A stretch of 6,525 bases of DNA from positions 1 through 6,525 of the forward strand of contig QHTS01000316.1 in NCBI GenBank assembly GCA_003220905.1, given 5' to 3'. Position 1 is the stretch's first letter, and each line of letters starts with the position of its first letter. This document shows positions 1 to 5,424 of the stretch, piece after piece. The DNA comes from Gemmatimonadota bacterium. Its GTDB lineage: Bacteria; Gemmatimonadota; Gemmatimonadetes; Gemmatimonadales; GWC2-71-9. The notes beneath the pieces are model-generated. The model searched no databases. It was not told where the DNA came from and saw only the letters and a list, made by a program, of their open reading frames with translations. Made by a program: the position numbers and the translations under genes.

Positions 1-94
1 AGTTCACCGCCCAGTCGACCAAGTCCTGGAACTTCGCCAGCAGGTAGTTCGGGCTCTGCCCTTGGACTTCCTTCGTCTCGAGGACCCGCTTCAT
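1..94 (-). CDS. nuoB: NADH-quinone oxidoreductase subunit B (NuoB), N-terminal fragment
   Basis: Only the first 31 codons are inside the window; the gene continues past the left edge. The visible protein begins MKRVLETKEVQ and ends FQDLVDWAVN. The last stretch matches the segment that in NuoB precedes the conserved SLWPMTFGLACC region, which would lie outside the window. NuoB is a peripheral-arm subunit of complex I that carries the terminal iron-sulfur cluster N2 and passes electrons to quinone. The gene follows nuoA on the same strand, which is the standard nuoA-nuoB order and the main support for the call. The ATG at 94-92 is chosen; a GTG directly before it (97-95) is an alternative, and an in-frame stop at 130-128 limits any further extension. 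There is only a weak G-rich patch as ribosome binding site. The cysteine motifs are not visible, so identity rests on this short similarity plus gene order. Confidence 0.8.
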   Translation of the reverse strand, partial: MKRVLETKEVQGQSPNYLLAKFQDLVDWAVN

Positions 95-115
95 CACCGT
101 ACCCCGTCTAGCCGG

Positions 116-167
116 GACGCCGTTGTGCTACGCTCTCGCGTGACGCATTCGCTTGACGCCTCAATTC
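116..167 (+). repeat. Four-unit array of a degenerate 13-bp repeat at the 3' end of nuoA
   Basis: On the plus strand, four consecutive 13-bp units can be read: GACGCCGTTGTGC (116), TACGCTCTCGCGT (129), GACGCATTCGCTT (142) and GACGCCTCAATTC (155). They share GACGC at the start, pyrimidines in the middle and usually G at unit position 10. On the nuoA coding strand each unit therefore ends in GCGTC or GCGTA. The nuoA stop codon (163-161) lies inside the unit nearest the gene, and the array fills most of the gap before nuoB. The period of 13 is not a multiple of 3, so it is not a peptide repeat. The same unit recurs at 1208-1313. Function is unknown. Because nuoB should be co-transcribed, a strong terminator here would be unexpected. 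Confidence 0.65.
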
Positions 168-541
168 CATTCCAACGCTCCGCGCTTCCAGACGTACACG
201 TACCCGACCGCCAGGATGAGCATGAACACCAGCATTTCGACGAGCAGGAACCCCGTGCTCGGTCCCCCCCCTGCACCCCCGCCCGCGAAGTAAATCGTTC
301 CCCAGGGAATGAGGAACACCGTCTCGATGTCGAAAATGATGAAGAGCATCGCGACGAGATAGAACTTCACCGAAAAACGCTCGCGCGCGGTGCCGAGCGG
401 CGGCATGCCGCTCTCGTACGGGCTGTCCTTGATGGCGGTGGGCTTGTGGGGGGCGAGGAGATGCGACAGCCCGATCAACAGGGCCGCGTTGAACGCCACG
501 AATCCGAGCAGGAGGAGGAAGGCGAGATAGGGCTGGTTCAT
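161..541 (-). CDS. nuoA: NADH-quinone oxidoreductase subunit A (NuoA)
   Basis: This is a complete 126-residue subunit of the membrane arm of respiratory complex I, which couples NADH oxidation by quinone to ion translocation. It has the expected three transmembrane helices (about residues 5-27, 59-80 and 97-118). The diagnostic motifs are PYESG (41-45), in the cytoplasmic loop near the quinone site, and FSVKFYLVAMLFIIFDIETVFLIPW (56-80), with the conserved acidic pair D71 and E73. The C-terminus YVYVWKRGALEW is also typical. Length is normal for the family. A glycine-rich insert (87-93, GGGAGGG) sits in the loop before the third helix and is encoded by a C-rich tract at about 259-277. It is the first gene of the visible operon, followed 66 bp later by nuoB. 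No clear Shine-Dalgarno sequence precedes the ATG, but a promoter candidate lies 35-63 bp upstream of it. Identity is secure. Confidence 0.96.
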   Translation of the reverse strand: MNQPYLAFLLLLGFVAFNAALLIGLSHLLAPHKPTAIKDSPYESGMPPLGTARERFSVKFYLVAMLFIIFDIETVFLIPWGTIYFAGGGAGGGPSTGFLLVEMLVFMLILAVGYVYVWKRGALEWN

Positions 542-549
542 GTGAGTTC

Positions 550-563
550 GTGAAAAAATTCAC
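550..563. other. Small inverted repeat in the nuoA leader
   Basis: The plus-strand sequence GTGAAAAAATTCAC is a perfect 5-bp inverted repeat (GTGAA / TTCAC) around a 4-nt A/T spacer, 9 bp before the nuoA start codon. It lies downstream of the predicted transcription start, so it could form a small hairpin near the ribosome entry site or bind a dimeric regulator. It is an A/T island in GC-rich DNA, which makes it stand out. There is no evidence on which of these applies. Confidence 0.35.
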
Positions 564-575
564 TTGACCCGTCGA

Positions 576-604
576 AACGTATCCGGCCGCGGCGGGCTTG
601 TCAA
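576..604 (-). promoter_or_regulatory. Candidate sigma-70 promoter for nuoA-nuoB
   Basis: On the minus strand a perfect TTGACA (604-599) is followed, after exactly 17 nt, by TACGTT (581-576). TACGTT keeps the first, second and last positions of the -10 consensus TATAAT. Initiation would fall near 569, giving a leader of about 28 nt to the nuoA ATG at 541. The -35 match and ideal spacing are strong; the -10 match is only moderate. It sits in the intergenic region between the divergent nuoA and dcd genes. Confidence 0.45.
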
Positions 605-638
605 CCGAAACGAGTGGCGTAAGTGTCGATGCCGCCGA

Positions 639-644
639 TATATT
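639..644 (+). promoter_or_regulatory. Possible -10 element for dcd, implying a leaderless mRNA
   Basis: TATATT matches the -10 consensus at five of six positions and lies 8 nt before the preferred dcd start codon at 653. Initiation 6-8 nt downstream of it would place the transcript start at or just before the ATG. No Shine-Dalgarno sequence is present; the bases before the ATG are C-rich. No convincing -35 element lies at the right distance (around 616-621). This is a weak, inference-based call. Confidence 0.25.
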
Positions 645-652
645 GCCGCCCC

Positions 653-1213
653 ATGTCTATCAAGTCCGACCGCTGGATCCGGCGTATGGCCACCGAGCGC
701 CGCATGATCGAGCCGTTCGCGGAAAACCAGGCGCGCGCCGGTGTCATCTCCTATGGCGTTTCGTCCTACGGATACGACATGCGGGTCGCGCCCGAGTTCA
801 AGATCTTCACCAACGCGCTCTCTGCGGTGGTGGACCCCAAGCGTTTCGATCCGAAATCGTTCGTCGAGTTCGCAGGTGACGTGTGCATCGTCCCACCCAA
901 TTCCTTCGCGCTCGCCCGCTCCGTCGAATACTTCCGCATTCCGCGGAACGTCCTGACGATCTGCGTCGGCAAGAGCACCTACGCTCGCTGCGGCATCATC
1001 ACCAACGTGACGCCGTTCGAGCCCGAGTGGGAGGGGTTCGTCACGCTCGAGATCTCGAACACGACGCCCCTCCCCGCGCGGATCTACGCCAACGAGGGGA
1101 TTGCCCAGGTGCTGTTCTTCACGGCCGACGAGGGCGACGAATGCGAGATCAGCTATAAAGACAAGAAAGGCAAGTATCAGGCTCAGACGGGAATCACCTT
1201 GCCGAAACTCTAG
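653..1213 (+). CDS. dcd: dCTP deaminase
   Basis: This enzyme deaminates dCTP to dUTP and ammonia in the cytoplasm, feeding dUTP to dUTPase and thymidylate synthesis. The 186-residue protein is complete and of the subtype that starts MSIKSDRWIR. Family signatures include SYGVSSYGYDMR (33-44), GDVCIVPPNSFALARSVEYFRIPR (75-98), GKSTYARCGI (106-115), NVTPFEPEWEGFVTLEISN (118-136), which should contain the catalytic glutamate E133, and the C-terminal nucleotide-covering tail GKYQAQTGITLPKL (173-186). The frame is open 10 codons further upstream to 623, but family members begin at MSIKSD, so 653 is chosen. There is no dUTPase-type fusion visible. It is divergent from nuoA and convergent with the DUF2339 gene. 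No Shine-Dalgarno site is visible. Its stop codon lies in the first unit of a 13-bp repeat array. Confidence 0.96.
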   Translation: MSIKSDRWIRRMATERRMIEPFAENQARAGVISYGVSSYGYDMRVAPEFKIFTNALSAVVDPKRFDPKSFVEFAGDVCIVPPNSFALARSVEYFRIPRNVLTICVGKSTYARCGIITNVTPFEPEWEGFVTLEISNTTPLPARIYANEGIAQVLFFTADEGDECEISYKDKKGKYQAQTGITLPKL

Positions 1214-1259
1214 AGACGTCGCGTAACGACGTCGCGCAACAACGTCGAACGGAACCATA
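1208..1259 (-). repeat. Four-unit 13-bp repeat array at the 3' end of dcd
   Basis: Read on the minus strand, the units are TATGGTTCCGTTC (1259), GACGTTGTTGCGC (1246), GACGTCGTTACGC (1233) and GACGTCTCTAGAG (1220). The first is the most degenerate. On the dcd coding strand the other three end in ACGTC, and the dcd TAG (1211-1213) falls inside the unit at 1208-1220. Because the GACGTC core is itself palindromic, 1215-1221 and 1227-1233 also form a perfect 7-bp stem around a 5-nt loop (cgtaa). The array has the same orientation relative to its gene as those after nuoA and the DUF2339 gene. Confidence 0.6.
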
Positions 1260-1278
1260 GTCACGTGCTTGTTCGACG
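1243..1278. terminator. Possible bidirectional terminator hairpin between convergent dcd and the DUF2339 gene
   Basis: CGTCGAAC (1243-1250) is perfectly complementary to GTTCGACG (1271-1278), giving an 8-bp stem with a 20-nt loop at the centre of the convergent intergenic region. Read from the minus strand, the stem is followed by TTGTTG, a short U-rich tail that could support termination of the DUF2339 transcript. Read from the plus strand no U-tract follows. The stem arises from the head-to-head meeting of two repeat arrays, so it may be a by-product of them rather than a dedicated terminator. Confidence 0.35.
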
Positions 1279-1313
1279 CCTCTGTTAGACGCTCTTGCTT
1301 GACGCCGCCTTTC
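1262..1313 (+). repeat. Four-unit 13-bp repeat array at the 3' end of the DUF2339 gene
   Basis: Plus-strand units are CACGTGCTTGTTC (1262), GACGCCTCTGTTA (1275), GACGCTCTTGCTT (1288) and GACGCCGCCTTTC (1301). They align with the array at 116-167, sharing GACGC and usually G at unit position 10. The DUF2339 stop codon (1287-1285) lies inside the array, and two units encode the C-terminal residues AASSKSV, so the repeat has extended into the reading frame. This array and the inverted one at 1208-1259 are separated by only 2 bp. Confidence 0.65.
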
Positions 1314-3168
1314 TGTTGTACGCGTATGCCACGGCGAGGGCGATCAAGGCGAGCGCGAAGAACGACGCGATGCGGTACAGGGCCTCGAGGTTCGAGAGAT
1401 CGTACAGCACGATCTTGAGTCCCGCCCCTGCGGCCACCGCAAGCCCGGCCGAGCGGACGTCTTTGCGGTCGCGCTGGAACCCGATCCGTACGAGGGCGGC
1501 CGCGTAGACCAGCCAGAACACGCTCAGGGCGAGGTCTCCGGCGAGCGGCGTGCGCCGTCCGAAATAGCGTTGCAGCTCGATCGAGCCGCCCGCGAACACC
1601 GCCGCGCCGCACAGCACCCACAGCAACTCGCGGCCGCGCGCGGTCCAGTGCGCCGTACCCGAATCCAACAGCCCCGCTCCCCAACGGCGCGCGGCCAGCG
1701 CCGTGCCCGCGATGTAGCCGTACAGCGCCAGCGCCCAGGGGTCGGCGAAAGCCGCGGCATCCGACGGTCGGGACCAGAGCGCGACGCCGAAGAGGTTGGG
1801 AAACGCGAGCAGGGCGAGCCCGAGCGCGGCGATCCGCCCGCCGGGTCGCCCGCCCTGCTGCTCCGCCGCGAGCCCGGCCAGAGCGAGCGCCGTCCAGCCG
1901 AGGACGACCGTGGGCGCGCTCCCCTGCACGGCCACTGCCAAGCCGCCCAGTGCGAACCCCATGACCAGGTGCGGGGCGGCACGTCGGGCCCACCCGACCC
2001 CGAGGTAGACCGCCGCCAGCAGCGCGGGTAAGAGCGCCGGCGCCCGGTCGAGCAGCTTGGGATCCGCCATCCACACGAGGGCGAGCAGCACGAAGGGATT
2101 CGCGACGAAGAGCAGCGCTTCCTCGGGAGCCCGGACCCGATTCAGGTCGAGCTCCTGCCACCACAGGAGGGCCGCGATCGCGAACGCCGCGCCGACTGCG
2201 AGCCAGCGCTGCGGCTCGGGGCTGTCGCGCACGCCGGCGAGCGCGACGGAGAGCAGGACCCACGCGAGCACCAACATCCCGACTCGCGCCTCGGGCCACG
2301 CGCGCCGCCGCGTGACGTGCAGGGTGAGCAGCGCCCCGGCGGCGAGGAACCAGCAGCCGAGCGCGCCGGCCAGCCCCCGGGCGGCGCCCGCGGGGGCCAG
2401 GAGGAAATAGCCGGCGAGCGCCAGGTCGAACGTGCGGCGCCAGCTCATCGTGTAGGCGAGGAGGCCCGTGCCGAGGCCGATCACCTCGAGGTACCCCAGG
2501 AAGGCTTCGGGGTTGGGCGTCGGCGGCGGGAGCAGGATCGGGGCCAGGTACGCACCGGCCAGCGCCCAGATGGCGAGTCCTTCGATCTCGTGCCGCAGCG
2601 CGCGCAGGGTCACGACGACCGTGCACGCGGCGAGGAGGAGCACGCCGATACGACGCTCGAGCAATCCGTACGGCCCGGCGGCCGCCCACAGGCCGAGGTA
2701 GACGAGTCCCCCGCCCGCCCCGATCATCGCCGCGCCGTAGCGCAGCAAGCCGCCGCGGATGCGTGCTTCCCCCCACGCCGCCAGCCCGATGCCGGCCGCG
2801 ATGGCGAGCAGCGAGCGGACCACCGGCGCGATCCAGCCGCGATCGATCGCGTACTTCAGGAAGAATCCTGCCGCCATGAGCAGCGCGAGCACGCCGACGA
2901 TCAGCAGTCCACGCTGGCCGAACCATTGCTCGAGGTCGGGGGCAGCGGCGGGTGGCGGCGAGTATCGGGGCGGTTCTGGTGCGCGGGACGGGGCTGGCTG
3001 AGGGGGCCCGGGAAGGGGCGCGGCGGCCGAGGCGATAGCGAGGCGCTCGGATGCCGGGGGGATGCGCTCGGGGGCGGTGCCGGCCGTGAGCAGTCGCCGC
3101 ACCATCTGCTCCAGCACTTCGACCCGTCGCTCGAGTCGCTGCAGCGCGTCGCCCTGCTCGTCGCTCAC
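1285..3168 (-). CDS. DUF2339 family polytopic membrane protein
   Basis: The 627-residue protein belongs to the predicted integral membrane family DUF2339, whose function is not established. In order it has a short heptad-like coiled coil (about 6-28), a Pro/Ala-rich linker (37-76), and the conserved entry motif QWFGQRGLLIVGVLALLMAA (81-100), running on into GFFLKYAIDRGW (101-112). Many further hydrophobic helices fill the rest. The C-terminal block reads RKDVRSAGLAVAAGAGLK, IVLYDLSNLEALYRI, then a final helix ending YAYNR; it matches the family C-terminus well. It is shorter than many family members. The start is the GTG at 3168-3166, whose GTGA overlaps the TGA of the upstream gene, so translational coupling is likely. 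The frame stays open upstream to 3546, but that part is antisense-like sequence inside the other gene. No own Shine-Dalgarno is seen. The protein is presumably in the cytoplasmic membrane, with the coiled coil possibly mediating oligomerisation. Confidence 0.88.
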   Translation of the reverse strand: MSDEQGDALQRLERRVEVLEQMVRRLLTAGTAPERIPPASERLAIASAAAPLPGPPQPAPSRAPEPPRYSPPPAAAPDLEQWFGQRGLLIVGVLALLMAAGFFLKYAIDRGWIAPVVRSLLAIAAGIGLAAWGEARIRGGLLRYGAAMIGAGGGLVYLGLWAAAGPYGLLERRIGVLLLAACTVVVTLRALRHEIEGLAIWALAGAYLAPILLPPPTPNPEAFLGYLEVIGLGTGLLAYTMSWRRTFDLALAGYFLLAPAGAARGLAGALGCWFLAAGALLTLHVTRRRAWPEARVGMLVLAWVLLSVALAGVRDSPEPQRWLAVGAAFAIAALLWWQELDLNRVRAPEEALLFVANPFVLLALVWMADPKLLDRAPALLPALLAAVYLGVGWARRAAPHLVMGFALGGLAVAVQGSAPTVVLGWTALALAGLAAEQQGGRPGGRIAALGLALLAFPNLFGVALWSRPSDAAAFADPWALALYGYIAGTALAARRWGAGLLDSGTAHWTARGRELLWVLCGAAVFAGGSIELQRYFGRRTPLAGDLALSVFWLVYAAALVRIGFQRDRKDVRSAGLAVAAGAGLKIVLYDLSNLEALYRIASFFALALIALAVAYAYNRKAASSKSV

Positions 3169-3596
3169 GGCGGTGGCGAGGGGGCGGTCGCCGACCGCGA
3201 TCCGAAGACCGTGATGACGATCGTCGCCGCTGCCAGGATGACGAGGTCGGGAACCCAGCCGAGCTCGGTCGGAGGCACCGCCATCTGCAGGAAGTTCATC
3301 ACGAAGTCGAACAGCCCGACCAAGAGACCGAGGAGAACAGTGGCGTGCAGCCCGCGTCCGAGCTGGGTGAGGACACTGCCGGTCACCAGGGCGACCGCGC
3401 CCTGCCCCGCGGCGATGCCGACCGTCACGGCCGCGTCTTCGAGCAGCGTCCGCCACAATCCCGGCCGGGTCGTGTGATAGCTGAAAAACCACGTGTGAAT
3501 GAGCGAGAGCGCGACCCCCGCCACAGCGGCGCATAGCGTCGCCCACACCGCGTAGCCGATCACGATCTTCATCCGGTCGCCGGTGTCGCTAGCCAT
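3165..3596 (-). CDS. Hypothetical small membrane protein with four predicted helices
   Basis: This is a 143-residue protein I do not recognise. It has four hydrophobic segments at about residues 10-33, 54-76, 82-104 and 112-131, short polar loops, and an S/A/P-rich C-terminus (SATAPSPPP). The second to fourth segments are rich in Gly, Ala and Val. No cysteine pairs, catalytic motifs or signal-peptidase site stand out. The ATG at 3596 is chosen because a strong Shine-Dalgarno sequence (GGAGGT, 3606-3601 on the minus strand) lies 4 nt upstream. A second Met at residue 9 (MKIVIGY) lacks one. It is the first gene of a two-gene unit, overlapping the DUF2339 start by 4 nt, which suggests the two membrane proteins are made together and may interact. 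Real coding status is supported by the Shine-Dalgarno site, the overlap and the coherent hydrophobic pattern. Confidence 0.8.
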   Translation of the reverse strand: MASDTGDRMKIVIGYAVWATLCAAVAGVALSLIHTWFFSYHTTRPGLWRTLLEDAAVTVGIAAGQGAVALVTGSVLTQLGRGLHATVLLGLLVGLFDFVMNFLQMAVPPTELGWVPDLVILAAATIVITVFGSRSATAPSPPP

Positions 3597-3600
3597 GCGG

Positions 3601-3606
3601 ACCTCC
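3601..3606 (-). promoter_or_regulatory. Ribosome binding site deciding the start of the four-helix membrane protein
   Basis: The minus strand reads GGGAGGT followed by 4 nt and then ATG. This is the best Shine-Dalgarno match among the minus-strand genes in the window, and it supports 3596 rather than the internal Met codon at 3572. Confidence 0.7.
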
Positions 3607-3746
3607 CTCGCTTCCGGTCGTCGGGGCGCGGGAGCAAATGTGAGGGCTCCGACGCGGCCCCGCTAGTCAGCGCGGGGTCACCGCGTATCTTAGCTTGACG
3701 GTATCGCGACGTCGACGTGCACGCGCGCGATGAAGGGATCAAACGC
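3607..3746. promoter_or_regulatory. Divergent intergenic region with a GC-rich hairpin and a weak promoter candidate
   Basis: This 140-bp stretch separates the minus-strand membrane pair from the plus-strand kinase and should hold both promoters. CCCCGC (3658-3663) pairs with GCGGGG (3672-3677) around an 8-nt loop, extendable by one G-U and one G-C pair. A smaller stem, GGAGC / GCTCC, lies at 3631-3635 and 3646-3650. On the minus strand TCGACG (3715-3710) and TAAGAT (3692-3687) are 17 nt apart and each match the consensus at four of six positions. This is only a weak promoter candidate for the membrane pair. I see no good promoter for the kinase. Confidence 0.3.
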
Positions 3747-5384
3747 ATGTCGGGTCACTTCACGAGGGCGCTTAGCCTGCGGGTGACGCTGCTCGCCGTC
3801 ACCCTCGCAGCCGGCGTGTATGCCGGCGCCCTGCCTATTTACCTGTTCCTGCGCGTGAGCCGTCCGGCCCTGGCGCTCGGCGCGGCGGCCGAGCGGCTGG
3901 TCCAGATCGCTGACGCTGATACAGCTGGCGCCGCCCGTCTCGCGCGAGCGGAGCTGCTCGCGCGCCAGCGCGACCTCCAGGAGGCGGTGCGCGAGGTGCG
4001 CCGCGATACCATCGCGTGGCTCGTCGTCGGTCTGCTGTTCGTCCCGGCCCTGACATACGTGGTGCGCCGGCGCGTGTGGCGCCCGCTACGCGAGCTCGAG
4101 GTCGGCCTCGCCGAGGTCGCCGACGGTGATCTCACGGTGGGAGTCCCGGTCCGTGGGTCCGACGAGCTCGGCCGCCTGGCCGAGCACTTCAACGCGATGA
4201 CCCGGGTGCTGCGCGACCGGGCCGAAGAGCAGGGCCGCTTCGCCGCGGCCGGCGAGCTGCTCGCCGGCGTTGCGCACGAGGTGAACAATCCCCTCATGGC
4301 GATCGCCGCCCACGCCGAGAACCGCCTCGCCGATCCCGCGTTCGGGGGGGAGCAGCGCAGCGAGATGACCCAGATCCTGCGCCAGGCGCGCCGTGCCACC
4401 AAGCTGCTGCGAGGGCTGCTGCGGTTCGTGCGCGCGAGCGAACGCGAGGTGACGAACGTCAATCTCAACGACGTGGTGCGCGGGGCGCTCGATCTCGTGT
4501 CGTATCGCTTCGGCGTGGACGAGATCACCGTGGGCGGGCAGCTCGACGTAAGCCTGCCGCCCGTGCAGGGGGACGCCATCAAGCTCGAGCAGGTCGTGGT
4601 CAACCTCCTGTCCAACGCGATCGACGCGCTCCGCGCCGTGACCCCCCCCCGCCACCTCAGCGTGGACACGTGGGTCCAGGACGGACAGGTGTCGGTGGCG
4701 GTCGGGGACAACGGGAGAGGGGTCGCGGCGGAGTTCGCGCAGCGCCTGTTCCGGCCCTTCGCCACCACCAAGGGCCGCCGGGGCACCGGCCTCGGGCTCT
4801 ATATCTCGCGCCAGATCGCGCGCGAGGCGGGCGGCAACCTCACCCTGACCTCGCCGCCTGGTTTCGGTGCGCGGTTCGTCCTGTCGCTGCCCGTGGCCCT
4901 CGCTTCCGCTCCGGCTCCCGCTCCCGCCTCCCCCTCCCCCGTGGCGGCCACCGCGCGGTCGGCGGTCGGATCGCTGGCGGGGCTTCGCGTGCTCATCGTG
5001 GAGGACGAGGAAGCCGTGCGGCGGCCGATGGCGCGGTACCTGACTCGCCGTGGCGCCGAGGTGGACGAGGCGGCGGACGGTGTGGAGGGGCTCGCACGCC
5101 TGCGAGCGCAACCGGCGAACGTGATCCTGGCGGACCTGCGGATGCCGCGCATGGGCGGGGTCGAGTTGTACGCGCAGCTCGAGGAGGAGCGGCCCGAGCT
5201 CGCGGCGCGCGTGTTGTTCTTGTCGGGCGATGTGTCCCAGCTCGCCGAGCCGGGAAACACGCCCGTGCCGCGGGAGCGCGTCCTGGTCAAGCCCGTCGAG
5301 CTCGTAGAGCTCGAGCGGCGGATCGTCGCGTTCGTGCAGGGGGCTGGGGGGGCGGCGGGGGCGGGGGGGGCGGGGGGAGCGTGA
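3747..5384 (+). CDS. Membrane-bound hybrid sensor histidine kinase with C-terminal receiver domain
   Basis: This 545-residue kinase should autophosphorylate on a histidine and relay to its own receiver aspartate. It has a transmembrane helix (about 12-36), a short extracytoplasmic segment of about 50 residues rich in Ala/Arg/Glu, and a second helix (89-106). Next come a HAMP domain (about 107-160), a HisKA domain with H-box AGVAHEVNNPL (173-183; phospho-acceptor H177), and a HATPase_c domain with N-box NLLSNAIDAL (286-295), G1 box DNGRG (321-325), F-box LFRPFATTK (334-342) and G2 box GTGLGL (346-351). An Ala-Pro-Ser linker (385-408) leads to a receiver domain (413-530) with acidic residues near 419-421, phospho-acceptor D463 in LADLRMP, S493 and K515 in LVKPV. 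All key residues are present. There is no HPt domain, so a separate partner is needed. The EVNNPL H-box resembles NtrB-type kinases. The ATG at 3747 is chosen because AAGGGA lies 8 nt upstream; an in-frame GTG at 3717 lacks such a site. The tail (531-545) is only Gly and Ala from a G-rich tract. Confidence 0.93.
   Translation: MSGHFTRALSLRVTLLAVTLAAGVYAGALPIYLFLRVSRPALALGAAAERLVQIADADTAGAARLARAELLARQRDLQEAVREVRRDTIAWLVVGLLFVPALTYVVRRRVWRPLRELEVGLAEVADGDLTVGVPVRGSDELGRLAEHFNAMTRVLRDRAEEQGRFAAAGELLAGVAHEVNNPLMAIAAHAENRLADPAFGGEQRSEMTQILRQARRATKLLRGLLRFVRASEREVTNVNLNDVVRGALDLVSYRFGVDEITVGGQLDVSLPPVQGDAIKLEQVVVNLLSNAIDALRAVTPPRHLSVDTWVQDGQVSVAVGDNGRGVAAEFAQRLFRPFATTKGRRGTGLGLYISRQIAREAGGNLTLTSPPGFGARFVLSLPVALASAPAPAPASPSPVAATARSAVGSLAGLRVLIVEDEEAVRRPMARYLTRRGAEVDEAADGVEGLARLRAQPANVILADLRMPRMGGVELYAQLEEERPELAARVLFLSGDVSQLAEPGNTPVPRERVLVKPVELVELERRIVAFVQGAGGAAGAGGAGGA
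5339..5377 (+). repeat. Clustered poly-G tracts, G-quadruplex-forming, at the kinase 3' end
   Basis: Runs of 5, 7, 5, 8 and 6 Gs (5339-5343, 5346-5352, 5357-5361, 5363-5370 and 5372-5377) are separated by only 1-4 nt, which fits the classical G-quadruplex pattern on the coding strand. They encode the kinase's low-complexity Gly/Ala tail and end 4 nt before its stop codon. Such runs are prone to slippage in replication and to length errors in sequencing, so the exact frame here needs caution. Confidence 0.8.
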
Positions 5385-5415
5385 GGTGGCCGGCCAGGCG
5401 GTCGGACACTATCAT

Positions 5416-5420
5416 GGAGG
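5416..5420 (+). promoter_or_regulatory. Ribosome binding site deciding the start of the zinc-ribbon protein
   Basis: GGAGG lies 4 nt before the ATG at 5425. This favours that codon over the in-frame GTG at 5386, which directly follows the kinase stop and has no separate Shine-Dalgarno site. Confidence 0.6.
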
Positions 5421-5424
5421 CAGT

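Noticed and set aside
62..553. A plus-strand open frame opposite nuoA
   Set aside because: It is a charged, His/Glu/Arg-rich antisense frame covering a clear NuoA gene, and its start has no supporting signal.
623..652. Upstream start for dcd adding ten residues
   Set aside because: The added residues (MSMPPIYCRP) do not belong to the family, whose members of this subtype begin at MSIKSD. The frame is only open there by chance.
1208..1313. CRISPR array or simple microsatellite
   Set aside because: Units are 13 bp and contiguous with no spacers, which excludes CRISPR. The units are too degenerate and change orientation at the centre, so it is not a simple slippage microsatellite.
560..2926. 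A very long minus-strand open frame (788 codons)
   Set aside because: It is an Arg/Gly/Ala-rich shadow of the DUF2339 gene in another frame, and it also runs antisense through dcd. It has no coherent domains, unlike the true frames.
2317..3477. A plus-strand open frame of 386 codons
   Set aside because: It is antisense to the DUF2339 and four-helix genes, low in complexity and typical of spurious open frames in very GC-rich DNA.
3169..3546. N-terminal extension of the DUF2339 reading frame
   Set aside because: The extension lies inside the well-supported upstream gene in another frame. The GTG overlapping that gene's stop gives a normal DUF2339 N-terminus with coiled coil and linker.
4911..4940. 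Pyrimidine-rich repeat in the kinase gene as a possible regulatory element
   Set aside because: It is explained by the Ala-Pro-Ser linker between the ATPase and receiver domains, which uses GCT/CCC/CCG-type codons.
4086..5111. Long minus-strand open frames opposite the kinase (also 3839-4786)
   Set aside because: They are Arg/Ala-rich shadows of a kinase whose catalytic motifs are all intact on the plus strand.
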